Source: AP-15 sp963774345
GTDB lineage: Bacteria; Pseudomonadota; Alphaproteobacteria; ATCC43930; CGMCC-115725
Reading direction: 5' to 3'
Assembly (NCBI GenBank): GCA_963774345.1
Contig: CAVZFB010000038.1
Coordinates: 310,001-374,000 of the forward strand
Length of the DNA: 64,000 nt
Part shown: positions 43,054 through 51,151 of the stretch, in pieces
How positions within the stretch are numbered: position 1 is the stretch's first letter
Layout: every line of letters begins with the position of its first letter
Notes under the pieces: generated by a model
Told to the model about the DNA's origin: nothing
Seen by the model: only the letters and a program-made list of their open reading frames with translations
Databases searched by the model: none
Made by a program: the position numbers and the translations under genes

Positions 43054-44154
43054 CTATATGGTTGCACGCGCTGCTACGTCTATGACGGCGGGTCGGCGCA
43101 AGGTGTGGCGCAGCACGATCGCTGCGGTCAGAAGGATGACGGCATCGGCCTGGTGAGCGGCAGCGAGCGGGACCGGCACGACGTAGAGTAGGGTCGAGAT
43201 GCCGAGCGCTACCTGCACCGCTGCTGCGGCGAGCAATGCCCACAGAGCGACGCGGGTCGGGGCGGGGAGGGCGGCGCGAAGGCCGGCGGCCCACAGCAGC
43301 AGCACAGCGGCGGCGGTCGTCAGCGCCAGCAGGCGATGGTCGAACTGGATCGTAGGAATGTTTTCGAACCAGTTGCGGATGAACGGGTGCAGTTGGGCGT
43401 AGCCGGCGGGTACCAGGTGGCCGTCCATCAATGGAAAGGTGTTGTAAGTGAGCCCGGCGCGGGTGCCGGCGACAAACCCGCCGGCAGCGATTGTCAGCCC
43501 GACGAGCAGGATCACGGCCTCATTGGCTCGCCGCCATACCGCCCCAATGTTAACGTCGGCAGAGCCACGCGCGAGGCCAAGCGCCACCCACAGGATCGTG
43601 CTGTAGATGGCCAGCGCCAGGGCGAGATGGGCGACGAGGCGGTACTGGCTGACGTCGACCCGATGGACGAGCCCGCTTTTGACCATGTACCAGCCGAGCA
43701 ATCCCTGGCAAAAGCCCAGCCCCAGTATGCCGAGCAGCGCCGGAACCAGCCGTCGCGGCAGGCGCCCGCGCAGCCAAAACCAGACCAAGGGGGCGGCATA
43801 GGCAACCCCGATCAGCCGGCCCAACAGCCGATGTGCATATTCCCAGAAATAGATGCCTTTGAATTCAGCCAGGGTCATCCCGTAATGGATCAGCCGGTAT
43901 TCGGGGATCTGCTGGTAGCGGGCGAATTCGGTAGCCCACTGGGCCTCGGTTAGCGGCGGGACAACGCCGATAACCGGGTTCCACTCGGTGATCGACAGGC
44001 CTGAGAGGGTCAGCCGCGTAATCCCTCCGACCACCACCATCGCAAAGATCAGCGCACAGCACGCAAACAGCCACGCCGCGACCGCGCGGTGTCGGGTTCC
44101 TTCCGTGGCAGTATGTGCCGCGCCGGGCCGCCTCGCGATTATCGAGAAGGACAC
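43054..44154 (-). CDS. ctaA: Heme A synthase (COX15/CtaA)
   Basis: This 366-residue inner-membrane enzyme oxidises heme O to heme A for cytochrome oxidase. It has eight predicted membrane segments and the family motifs GGITRLTLSGLSITEWNPVIG, FKGIYFWEYAHRLLGRLIG (His ligands in YAHR), LVHRVDVSQYRLVAHLALA and FDHRLLALTTAA. These are full-length features of the proteobacterial COX15-type enzyme. The GTG at 44154 has GGGAG 6 bases upstream, so I prefer it to the TTG at 44169. It lies upstream of the mutase gene on the same strand. Confidence 0.95.
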   Translation of the reverse strand: MSFSIIARRPGAAHTATEGTRHRAVAAWLFACCALIFAMVVVGGITRLTLSGLSITEWNPVIGVVPPLTEAQWATEFARYQQIPEYRLIHYGMTLAEFKGIYFWEYAHRLLGRLIGVAYAAPLVWFWLRGRLPRRLVPALLGILGLGFCQGLLGWYMVKSGLVHRVDVSQYRLVAHLALALAIYSTILWVALGLARGSADVNIGAVWRRANEAVILLVGLTIAAGGFVAGTRAGLTYNTFPLMDGHLVPAGYAQLHPFIRNWFENIPTIQFDHRLLALTTAAAVLLLWAAGLRAALPAPTRVALWALLAAAAVQVALGISTLLYVVPVPLAAAHQADAVILLTAAIVLRHTLRRPAVIDVAARATI

Positions 44155-44289
44155 CTTGCGCTCCCGCAAAAATGACCGCCAGCGGGCAAGGTGAGGGCAG
44201 GGGGGCGTCGTGGCAAGTGCGGCGAACGGCGCGTTCGCGACGCACCAGGTGGACGCGGCGTCCCTCCGACCACGGCGTGCCCCGCGGTG

Positions 44290-44769
44290 TCAAAGTGCGC
44301 CGCGCCGCGCCAGCGCCGTGACGTCGATCGGCACCGGGGCCTGCGCCACTGCGCAGGTCGCCCGCCGTGACCGGCGCTTCGGCACCAGCAGGACTCCGTC
44401 GCTCCCGCAGGCAGCGAGAGCAGCCCCTTCCGCCACTCCCCAACAGCCGGTTGTGCGGAACACCGCCGCCGAGCGCTCCGATAGACGCCCGGTCTCGGCG
44501 AGCAAGCGCGCAGCGGTAAAAAACCATACCGGAGCCCCGAGGCTCGCGGCGAGTGCCAGAATCCCCGGCTCGGCGCGCTTCAGCTCGATCGAGACAACCG
44601 CTGCGACCGAGCCGATCTCAAATCCCGCCTGGGCCAATGTCGCATCGGCGAGTGCGGCGATTTCGCCAGCAGAGCAGCCGAGCTCGCAGCCGATGCCGAG
44701 CGCCAGCACCCGCGGCAGCCGGAGACCGCGCGCAAAGAGCGACCTCTTTTGAGGTAGTTCAACGCTCAA
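44290..44769 (-). CDS. cobE: Cobalamin biosynthesis CobE/CbiG C-terminal-like protein
   Basis: This 159-residue protein has the CobE/CbiG-C signature: LALGIGCELGCSAGEIAALA, VSIELKRAEPGILALAASLG, TTGCWGVAEGAALAACG, and LLVPKRRSRRATCAVAQA. The family acts in the middle part of corrin-ring synthesis. No other cobalamin gene is visible here, although the neighbouring mutase uses B12. The start is uncertain: the TTG at 44769 opens the frame, and a GTG at 44709 (VLALGIGCE) would remove a basic leader. The 120 bases downstream, before ctaA, show no gene. Confidence 0.75.
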   Translation of the reverse strand: MSVELPQKRSLFARGLRLPRVLALGIGCELGCSAGEIAALADATLAQAGFEIGSVAAVVSIELKRAEPGILALAASLGAPVWFFTAARLLAETGRLSERSAAVFRTTGCWGVAEGAALAACGSDGVLLVPKRRSRRATCAVAQAPVPIDVTALARRGAL

Positions 44770-44920
44770 TGCGTCGAGCCTTCGGCAACTTCGCCGTAAC
44801 GATTGACCAGGCTGAACTTCGATTGCCTACTGCAGGGCATAGGTGTGTACCAAGATTATCGACTGACCGCGCGTTCGATCTGTTAGACTTGACCAGGGCG
44901 GCACGGGTATTGGGGAAGCC

Positions 44921-46543
44921 ATGCGACTCCTTGTTGGCATCGGATTCGCTTTGATGCTCGTTGCGGTCGTCTCCGCATCGGCTGAGGACATCGGCACGCC
45001 CAAAGGGCCCTCGGCCGCCACCGCAACAGCAACAACGCCGCCCGGCAGGGTTGGGCGGGTCAGCCTGGTTTCGGGAAAGGTCGGCTTTCGCGGCCCGGGC
45101 GAAGCGAACTGGTCCGATGCCGAAATCAACGACCCGATTGCCGGCGGCGTGTCGATGCGCACCGACCGGCAAGCCCGCGCCTTGATCCGAATCGGTCCCG
45201 ACACGATCGCCCTCACCGAAAGCACCGAGATCGCGGTCGCCAATCTGAACGATCGAATGGCGGAAATCGCCGTCTCGCATGGACGAATTGATCTCGACAT
45301 CCCCCAGCTCGGCAACGGCGAAACCGTCCAAGTCGATATTCCCCGCGGCGGCGTCTGGCTGGTGCAGCCGGGCCGCTACGACATCAACACCGACGCCGGC
45401 GATCAGGCTCCGTGGATTGCGGCATTTACCGGAAGCGCGCGGTTTGTCGGCGGCGGCGCCGACATCGCGATCAAAGCGGGAAATCGCGCGTTGCTGACCG
45501 GTTCCGGCGCGGCCGCGATTACCACCGAGCCGGCCTCCGCTGACGAGTTCGCCGTATGGTGCGGTGCCCACGCCGTCGATGAGAGCAGTCTTGTCGCACC
45601 CTATTACGTCTCCCCGGCGATGACTGGATTCGCAGCGCTCGATGCTGCTGGCAGCTGGAAGGCAGATCGCAAATATGGCGAGATATGGATCCCGAACGCG
45701 TTGCCCGCGGACTGGGCGCCCTACCGCTATGGCCATTGGCGGTGGATGCCGCCGTGGGGCTGGGGCTGGATCGACGATCAGCCCTGGGGCTTTGCGCCAT
45801 CCCATTACGGCCGCTGGGCCTTTCTCGACCAGCATTGGATCTGGGTCCCCGGCGCCTACACCGCGCGCCCGGTCTATGCGCCGGCAGTTGTGGCGTTTCT
45901 CGGCACGCCGGGTGTCGGCTTGAGCTACGCCGAAGGTTCCGGCCCGGCCGTCGCCTGGTTTCCGCTGGCGCCCGGCGAGGTCTATTGGCCGGCCTACAAC
46001 GGCGATCTCGACTATATCCACGGCTTGAACGCCGGCAACATCGCCGATCTCGGCATCATCCGGCTGCGCCCGGATGGCGAGCCGCCGGCCGAAATCGTGA
46101 ACGCACATTTTGCCAACCGGCAGTTCGCCAGCGTGGTTCCGCGGCCGGTTTTTGTCTCTGGCGAAGCTGTGTCGCTCGCCTTGCTCCAGCTGCCGCCGGA
46201 GCGGCTGGAGAATGCGCCGGCGATCATGGGTTCGCCGCAGATCGGTCCACCGGCGCCGCCTGCCGCGGCCCGTGTTACAGCGGCTCCGGCCATCGGCCAG
46301 CCATCCCTGGTCGGGCACGTTGTCGCGCATTTCGCGCAGAGCACGGCGTGGGCCAGAGCGATTCATGCCGCGATCATCCGCTCGCGCAACTATCAGCGTG
46401 CCGCCCGCACGCGTGGGGCTCATTTGCGGGTGCCGGCCTATGCCGCGGCGTCGAGGCCGCGCTATGAGGTCATTTTGCGGGTGGCGCACATCACCCATAT
46501 TCCGCGGTCTGGCGAAGCGCGCAAGAAAGAGATCAGACGATGA
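44921..46543 (+). CDS. Exported FecR-domain/DUF6600 protein
   Basis: This 540-residue protein has a signal peptide (residues 1-21, cleavage after SASA). A FecR-like domain follows (GRVSLVSGKVGFRGPGEANW ... SMRTDRQARALIRIGPDTIAL). A Trp/Tyr-rich DUF6600 region from about residue 250 reads YRYGHWRWMPPWGWGWIDDQ, WGFAPSHYGRWAFLDQ and WIWVPGAYTARPVYAP. These are typical of periplasmic or surface proteins of unknown function. The C-terminal 90 residues are Ala/Pro-rich and basic. The stop overlaps the next ATG (ATGA), so the two are probably co-transcribed. A long antisense frame over this gene is a shadow. Confidence 0.85.
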   Translation: MRLLVGIGFALMLVAVVSASAEDIGTPKGPSAATATATTPPGRVGRVSLVSGKVGFRGPGEANWSDAEINDPIAGGVSMRTDRQARALIRIGPDTIALTESTEIAVANLNDRMAEIAVSHGRIDLDIPQLGNGETVQVDIPRGGVWLVQPGRYDINTDAGDQAPWIAAFTGSARFVGGGADIAIKAGNRALLTGSGAAAITTEPASADEFAVWCGAHAVDESSLVAPYYVSPAMTGFAALDAAGSWKADRKYGEIWIPNALPADWAPYRYGHWRWMPPWGWGWIDDQPWGFAPSHYGRWAFLDQHWIWVPGAYTARPVYAPAVVAFLGTPGVGLSYAEGSGPAVAWFPLAPGEVYWPAYNGDLDYIHGLNAGNIADLGIIRLRPDGEPPAEIVNAHFANRQFASVVPRPVFVSGEAVSLALLQLPPERLENAPAIMGSPQIGPPAPPAAARVTAAPAIGQPSLVGHVVAHFAQSTAWARAIHAAIIRSRNYQRAARTRGAHLRVPAYAAASRPRYEVILRVAHITHIPRSGEARKKEIRR

Positions 46544-47594
46544 TCGATTATCGCAGCGACAATACCGGTCGGGCGGCGCCGGAAATCCTCGAAGCGCTGG
46601 TTCGAGCCAACCATGATACCGCGCTCGGCTATGGCGCCGACGAATGGACGGCGGCATTGCAGCAGCGGTATTCGGAATTGTTCGAAACCGCGGTGCGGGT
46701 ATTTCCGGTGGCCACCGGGACCGCGGCCAACGCGTTGAGCCTGGCGGCACTCGGCCCGTCCTGGGGGATCGTCTATTGCAGCGAGGTGGCCCACATCAAC
46801 ACCGCGGAGGCGAATGCCGCCGGGTTCTTCGGCGGCGGCATCAAGCTCGCGCCGGTCGCCGGCGAATATGGGCGCATCAGCGCCGACCGCCTGGCCGAAG
46901 CCTTGACGGGGATTGGGCCGGGGCAGCTGCATCGCGGGCAGCCCTCGGCGGTCAGTGTGACGCAGGCGAGCGACCTCGGCACGGTCTATTCGCTCGCCGA
47001 GATCCATGCCATCGCCGAGGTCGCGAAGGCGCGCGGGCTGAGAGTGCATATGGACGGGGCGCGCTTTGCCAATGCCGTGGCGGGCTCGCCTGCAGCCCGG
47101 CGGAGGCGACTTGGCGCGCGGGCGTCGACATCATGTCGTTTGGCGCGACCAAGAATGGCGGCGCGCTGTGCGATGCGATCGTCGTGTTTGCGCCCGAACT
47201 TGCCGACGGCCTGGCGGTGCAACTGCGCCGCGCCGGCCAGGTGTGGTCGAAGATGCGCTTCGCCTCGGCCCAGCTGATCGCCTATGTCGAAAACGGGCTG
47301 TGGCTGGAGATGGCGCGCGCCTCCAACGCAATCGCGGCGCGCATCGCCACCGGGCTTACGGCACTTCCCGGCGCGCGCTTGCTGGCCCCGGTCGAAGCCA
47401 ACGAGATTTTTCTCGAACTGCCGAGCACCGTCATGGACGGTCTCGAGGCGGACGGCATTCAGTTCTACCGCCGGAGCAAGACCCTGGCTCGCTTCGTCTG
47501 CCGGTTCGACGCGACTGAAGCCGAAGCCGACGCGCTGCTCAAATCCTTGCAGCGACATCTGCCGCCGACCGCCGCAGCGCAAGCAGCGCAGTAG
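46540..47594 (+). CDS. Threonine aldolase-like PLP enzyme, frameshifted
   Basis: The N-terminal part reads MIDYRSDNTGRAAPEIL then YGADEWTAALQQRYSELFE, and AKARGLRVHMDGARFANA matches the aspartate region that contacts PLP. After a break near 47083 (one missing base in GTGGCGGGCTC) the other frame continues LACSPAEATWRAGVDIM, then SFGATKNGG with the PLP lysine. The C-terminus is intact. The restored length is about 352 residues, typical of low-specificity L-threonine aldolases or beta-eliminating lyases that cleave L-threonine to glycine and acetaldehyde. If the shift is real the lysine is lost and the gene is dead. Confidence 0.85.
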
Positions 47595-47597
47595 CGG

Positions 47598-47876
47598 CTA
47601 TTCGGCGGCCTGCGCCTGTGGACTCGAATCGGGCATCATGCCGAGTGCGCGCTTGTAGACGTCGAGCAGGGTTTCCTCCTCGTCGAGTTCGTCCTTGTCG
47701 CGTTTGCGGATGCGGATGATCTGCCGCATGATTTTCGGGTCGAAGCCGGTGCCCTTGGCCTCGGCATAGACCTCCTTGATATCCTCGCCCAGAACGCGCT
47801 TTTCCTCTTCGAGACGCTCGATGCGCTCGATCAAGGATTTAAGCCGCTCGCCCGCAATCCCCCCGACATCCGGCAT
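47598..47876 (-). CDS. gapR: GapR-like DUF2312 nucleoid-associated protein
   Basis: This 92-residue basic protein has the DUF2312 core RLKSLIERIERLEEEKRVLGE, then DIKEVYAEAKGTGFDPKIM, then RQIIRIRKRDKDELDEEETL. In Caulobacter, GapR encircles overtwisted AT-rich DNA and aids replication. The family is largely alphaproteobacterial, which supports the taxonomic guess. It ends only 3 bases from the converging aldolase stop. Confidence 0.9.
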   Translation of the reverse strand: MPDVGGIAGERLKSLIERIERLEEEKRVLGEDIKEVYAEAKGTGFDPKIMRQIIRIRKRDKDELDEEETLLDVYKRALGMMPDSSPQAQAAE

Positions 47877-47975
47877 GATCCCGCTTTCCCCCGATAGCGC
47901 CGCACCCCCCGCGGCAGCGGGCCGACGATAGCGGCCGTCCTCGGCGGGTGCAAGCCAGGGGGAAGACGGTTGCGA

Positions 47976-48269
47976 TCAGTGCTGCTGCTGGGTGGCGAAC
48001 GCGGCCTTCTGCTCGGCGCTGGCTTCCTTCTGGTATTTCTTGCGCCACTCGTCATAGGGCATGCCGTAGACGATCTCGCGCGCCTGCGGGTCGGTCAGCG
48101 GGACGCTGCGCTGCTCGGCCTCCTCGCGATACCACCGCGACAGGCAGTTGCGGCAGAATCCCGCCAAATTCATCATGTCGATGTTCTGCACGTCAGTGCG
48201 CTCGCGCAGATGCTCGACGAGGCGGCGGAACGCCGCGGCTTCGAGTTCGGTGCGGGTCTGGTCGTCCAT
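47976..48269 (-). CDS. DUF1244 domain protein
   Basis: This 97-residue protein has the conserved core LQNIDMMNLAGFCRNCLSRW-like text (here VQNIDMMNLAGFCRNCLS) and REIVYGMPYDEWRKKYQ. The C-x2-C pair may bind metal. The function is unknown; the family is common in alpha- and gammaproteobacteria. ATG at 48269 is preceded by GGAGG at 5 bases, so the longer frame to 48383 is rejected. Confidence 0.85.
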   Translation of the reverse strand: MDDQTRTELEAAAFRRLVEHLRERTDVQNIDMMNLAGFCRNCLSRWYREEAEQRSVPLTDPQAREIVYGMPYDEWRKKYQKEASAEQKAAFATQQQH

Positions 48270-48359
48270 CGGTACCTCCGCGTTGTTGCTGGTCACTATG
48301 TAGCGCCGCGGGGCGGCAATGGCACCCCCGATAATAATACGATACTCCACGAAAAATCG

Positions 48360-48388
48360 TTGACGCCGTCGCAATGCGGGCATAAATT
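48360..48388 (+). promoter_or_regulatory. promoter of the arsenic operon
   Basis: TTGACG (48360-48365), 17 bases, then TAAATT (48383-48388), 30 bases upstream of the arsR ATG. It overlaps the front edge of the operator described next. Confidence 0.6.
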
Positions 48389-48390
48389 CG

Positions 48391-48414
48391 ATCTTCGTTG
48401 GAATATGAGAAGAT
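48391..48414. promoter_or_regulatory. ArsR operator candidate
   Basis: Inverted arms ATCTTC (48391-48396) and GAAGAT (48409-48414), 12 bases apart, lie between the -10 and the arsR start. Position and symmetry fit autorepression by ArsR. Confidence 0.5.
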
Positions 48415-48417
48415 CCG

Positions 48418-48777
48418 ATGGAAGCGAAACAGGCGATCGCGGCGCTCAGCGCGCTGGCCCATGAAACCCGGCTCGCGGTCTACCGCCTGTTGGTGCAGCG
48501 CGGGCCCGATGGACTGTCAGCCGGAACGATCGCGCAGGCGCTGGAGCTGTCCCCGTCTTCGCTGACCTTTCACCTGCAGCAGCTGATGCATGCCGGCCTG
48601 ATCACCCAGCGCCGGATGAGCCGACAGCTGATCTATGCGACGGATTTCGCGGTGATGAACGCGCTGATGGGCTATCTGACCGAGAATTGCTGCGGCGGCG
48701 GTGCGGCGCTGCGTGTCCCGGTCTGTTGCCCACAGGCGACCGTGACAGCGGTGCCGACCGATAGAGAATCGGCGTGA
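48418..48777 (+). CDS. arsR: ArsR-family arsenic-responsive repressor
   Basis: This 119-residue winged-helix protein has LSALAHETRLAVYRLLVQRG then LSPSSLTFHLQQLMHAGLI (recognition helix) and TQRRMSRQLIYAT. The C-terminus carries vicinal cysteines, ENCCGGG, and a further CC pair (PVCCPQ), plausible arsenite ligands. The more usual CVC motif of helix 3 is absent, so the sensor site would be C-terminal, as in several alternative ArsR types. It should bind the operator upstream and release it on As(III). The stop overlaps the GTG/ATG region of arsM. Confidence 0.88.
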   Translation: MEAKQAIAALSALAHETRLAVYRLLVQRGPDGLSAGTIAQALELSPSSLTFHLQQLMHAGLITQRRMSRQLIYATDFAVMNALMGYLTENCCGGGAALRVPVCCPQATVTAVPTDRESA

Positions 48778-48788
48778 CGGAGGATTTC

Positions 48789-49589
48789 ATGAACCAGACA
48801 GAAATCAAGGAATTGGTGCGCGCCCGCTACGGCAGCATCGCGGCGGCTGCCGACCCCTCGGGATGCTGCGCGCCGGCGACATCGTCCTGTTGCGGGCCTT
48901 CGACCGCTGCCGAGGATAAAGCGCTGCAGATGGGCTACTCGGAATCTGATCTCGCCGCGATTCCGGAGGGCGCCAATCTCGGGCTCGGATGCGGCAACCC
49001 GCAGGCGATCGCTGCGATGCAGCCGGGCGAGACCGTTGTCGATCTCGGCAGCGGGGCCGGCTTCGACTGTTTTCTGGCAGCGCGGCAGGTGGGTGATGCT
49101 GGCCGGGTCGTCGGCGTCGACATGACCCATGAGATGCTGGCCAAGGCGCGCGAGAACGCGGCCAAGATCGGCGCCGCCAACGTCGAGTTTCGCCTCGGCG
49201 AGCTCGAGCATCTGCCGGTCGCCGATAACACCGCCGATGTCGTGATCTCGAATTGCGTAATCAATCTCGTCCCTGACAAGCAACAGGTGTTCCGTGAGGC
49301 GTTTCGTGTGCTCAAACCCGGCGGCCGGCTCGCGGTCTCCGACATCGTGGGCACCCGTCCGCTCCCCTCCGCGCTGGCCGCCGATCCGGCGCTGGTCTGC
49401 GGCTGCGTCGCCGGCGCGGCTCCGGCGGATCGGATCGAGGCTTGGCTCGGCGCCGCCGGCTTTGTCGACATCCGCGTTCTCGCCAAACCCGAAAGCCGCG
49501 AGCTGATCAAGACCTGGTCGCCGGGACGAGGCATCGAAGACTACGTGGTCTCGGCCATCATCGAAGCCCGCAAACCCGCGGTCCGATAA
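48789..49589 (+). CDS. arsM: Arsenite methyltransferase
   Basis: This 266-residue SAM-dependent enzyme methylates As(III). It has a Cys-rich entry (PSGCCAPATSSCCGPS), the SAM motif TVVDLGSGAGFDCFLAARQ, then VVGVDMTHEMLAKARENA, VISNCVINLVPDKQ (conserved Cys) and VCGCVAGA (conserved Cys). These Cys residues bind arsenite. ATG at 48789 follows GGAGG by 5 bases; the GTG at 48774 lies over arsR and is less likely. It lies in the operon arsR-arsM-acr3. Confidence 0.93.
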   Translation: MNQTEIKELVRARYGSIAAAADPSGCCAPATSSCCGPSTAAEDKALQMGYSESDLAAIPEGANLGLGCGNPQAIAAMQPGETVVDLGSGAGFDCFLAARQVGDAGRVVGVDMTHEMLAKARENAAKIGAANVEFRLGELEHLPVADNTADVVISNCVINLVPDKQQVFREAFRVLKPGGRLAVSDIVGTRPLPSALAADPALVCGCVAGAAPADRIEAWLGAAGFVDIRVLAKPESRELIKTWSPGRGIEDYVVSAIIEARKPAVR

Positions 49590-49628
49590 TCCGTAGCGAT
49601 GTTGCTTCAGCGAGGCTGAGGAGCGGTC

Positions 49629-50711
49629 ATGACATCGGCCGCTGACACCGCGCGGCGCTCCACGGCGCCTGGGCTTGGCATTTTCGAGCGTTGGCTGACT
49701 CTGTGGGTGGCGCTGTGCATCCTCGCCGGCATCGTCCTCGGCCGGCTGGCGCCGGGGCCGTTCCAGATGCTCGGCCGCATGACCGTCGCCGAGGTCAACA
49801 TCCCGGTCGCGGTGCTGATCTGGCTGATGATCGTGCCGATGCTGCTCAAGGTCGATTTCGGCGCCTTGCACCGCGTCACAGAGCAATGGCGCGGCATCGC
49901 CGTGACCGTCGGGATCAACTGGCTGGTCAAGCCGTTCAGCATGGCACTGCTCGGCTGGCTGTTCATCGGCTGGCTGTTCCGGCCCTGGCTGCCGTCGGGG
50001 CAGATCGACAGCTACATCGCCGGGCTGATCCTGCTGGCCGCCGCACCCTGCACGGCCATGGTGTTCGTGTGGTCGAACCTGACCGACGGCGAGCCCAATT
50101 TCACGCTGACCCAGGTGGCGCTCAACGACACGATCATGGTCTTCGCCTTTGCCCCGATCGTCGGGCTATTGCTCGGCCTGTCGTCGATCACTGTGCCGTG
50201 GGCGACCCTGTTCCTGTCGGTCGTGCTCTACATCGTCGTGCCGGTGGTGGCGGCGCAGCTATGGCGGCGCTCGGTTCTTACGCGTGCCGGTGAGCCGGGA
50301 CTGCTGGAGCTGCTGCGGGTTTTGCAGCCGATCTCGCTCGTCGCATTGCTCGCGACGCTCGTGCTGCTGTTCGGCTTCCAGGGCGAACAGATCATTCGCC
50401 AGCCATTGGTGATCCTGCTGCTGGCGGTGCCGATCGTGATTCAGGTTTATCTCAATGCCGGGATCGCCTACGGGCTGAACCGGGCGCTCGGCGTGCCGCA
50501 CAATGTCGCCTGCCCGTCGGCATTGATCGGCGCCTCGAATTTCTTCGAGCTGGCGGTCGCCGCCGCGATCGCTCTGTTCGGCTTCCAGTCCGGCGCCGCG
50601 CTCGCCACGGTCGTCGGCGTCCTCGTCGAGGTCCCGGTCATGCTCTCGGTCGTGCGCATCGTGCTGCGGACCCGCGGCTGGTATCAGCGCGGCGCGCGGC
50701 ATGCCATCTGA
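49629..50711 (+). CDS. acr3: ACR3-family arsenite efflux permease
   Basis: This 360-residue protein has about ten membrane segments. The family motifs are LLAAAPCTAMVFVWSNLTDG, with the essential Cys, and VNIPVAVLIWLMIVPMLLKVDF (given as VNIPVAVLIWLMIVPM). It expels As(III). It lies 39 bases after arsM. The C-terminus is duplicated in a relic downstream at 50987-51079. Confidence 0.93.
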   Translation: MTSAADTARRSTAPGLGIFERWLTLWVALCILAGIVLGRLAPGPFQMLGRMTVAEVNIPVAVLIWLMIVPMLLKVDFGALHRVTEQWRGIAVTVGINWLVKPFSMALLGWLFIGWLFRPWLPSGQIDSYIAGLILLAAAPCTAMVFVWSNLTDGEPNFTLTQVALNDTIMVFAFAPIVGLLLGLSSITVPWATLFLSVVLYIVVPVVAAQLWRRSVLTRAGEPGLLELLRVLQPISLVALLATLVLLFGFQGEQIIRQPLVILLLAVPIVIQVYLNAGIAYGLNRALGVPHNVACPSALIGASNFFELAVAAAIALFGFQSGAALATVVGVLVEVPVMLSVVRIVLRTRGWYQRGARHAI

Positions 50712-50786
50712 GGCCCGGCGGCGGATATAGACGGCGTCTCTGCCCACCGCGCCCTCGCCGGATGCACTCCCTACCTGAAATTGAAG

Positions 50787-50978
50787 ATGGGTCATGCCAA
50801 CCTCGATCGACAGCAACTCATCGGCGCGCTTGTTCTGCTCGTGAGCGCCCTGTTCGTCGCCATTAGGGTCGTCAAGCCGCCATACCAAGCCTGGATAAAG
50901 CGCATTTGTATCGCCGGGTTCCTGCTGGCGCTCGGTGTTGTTTTCGTGTCGATCGTGGCTTGGCTTGTATCTCTATAA
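50787..50978 (+). CDS. Small two-helix membrane protein, hypothetical
   Basis: This 63-residue frame has two hydrophobic segments, LIGALVLLVSALFVAI and CIAGFLLALGVVFVSIVAWL, joined by a basic loop. The ribosome-binding site is weak. It sits between acr3 and the acr3 relic and might have been inserted into the older copy. I recognise no family. The call rests only on the two credible membrane helices. Confidence 0.4.
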   Translation: MGHANLDRQQLIGALVLLVSALFVAIRVVKPPYQAWIKRICIAGFLLALGVVFVSIVAWLVSL

Positions 50979-50986
50979 CAGCGGCC

Positions 50987-51079
50987 GCCACCGTCGTCGG
51001 CATCCTCGTCGAGGTCCCAGTAATGCTCTCGGTCGTCCGTATCGTCCTGCGCACCCGCGGATGGTACCAACGCATCTGA
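50987..51079 (+). pseudogene. relic of a second acr3 3' end
   Basis: Thirty codons plus a TGA read ATVVGILVEVPVMLSVVRIV then LRTRGWYQRI, nearly identical to the last part of the acr3 gene about 370 bases upstream (residues near ATVVGVLVEVPVML). The remainder of the copy is missing. This looks like a leftover of a duplication or of recombination between two acr3 genes. Confidence 0.75.
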
Positions 51080-51151
51080 GACTCTGACCTGCGGTCTTCG
51101 CTCCTTCTCTTTTCCGCGATCTGCCAGCACTAAAAGTGCCATAATGGCGCG

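Noticed and set aside
44759..46750. 663-codon minus-strand open frame
   Set aside because: It lies opposite the FecR/DUF6600 gene, whose motifs are clear; the antisense product shows no family and is a GC-rich codon-bias shadow.
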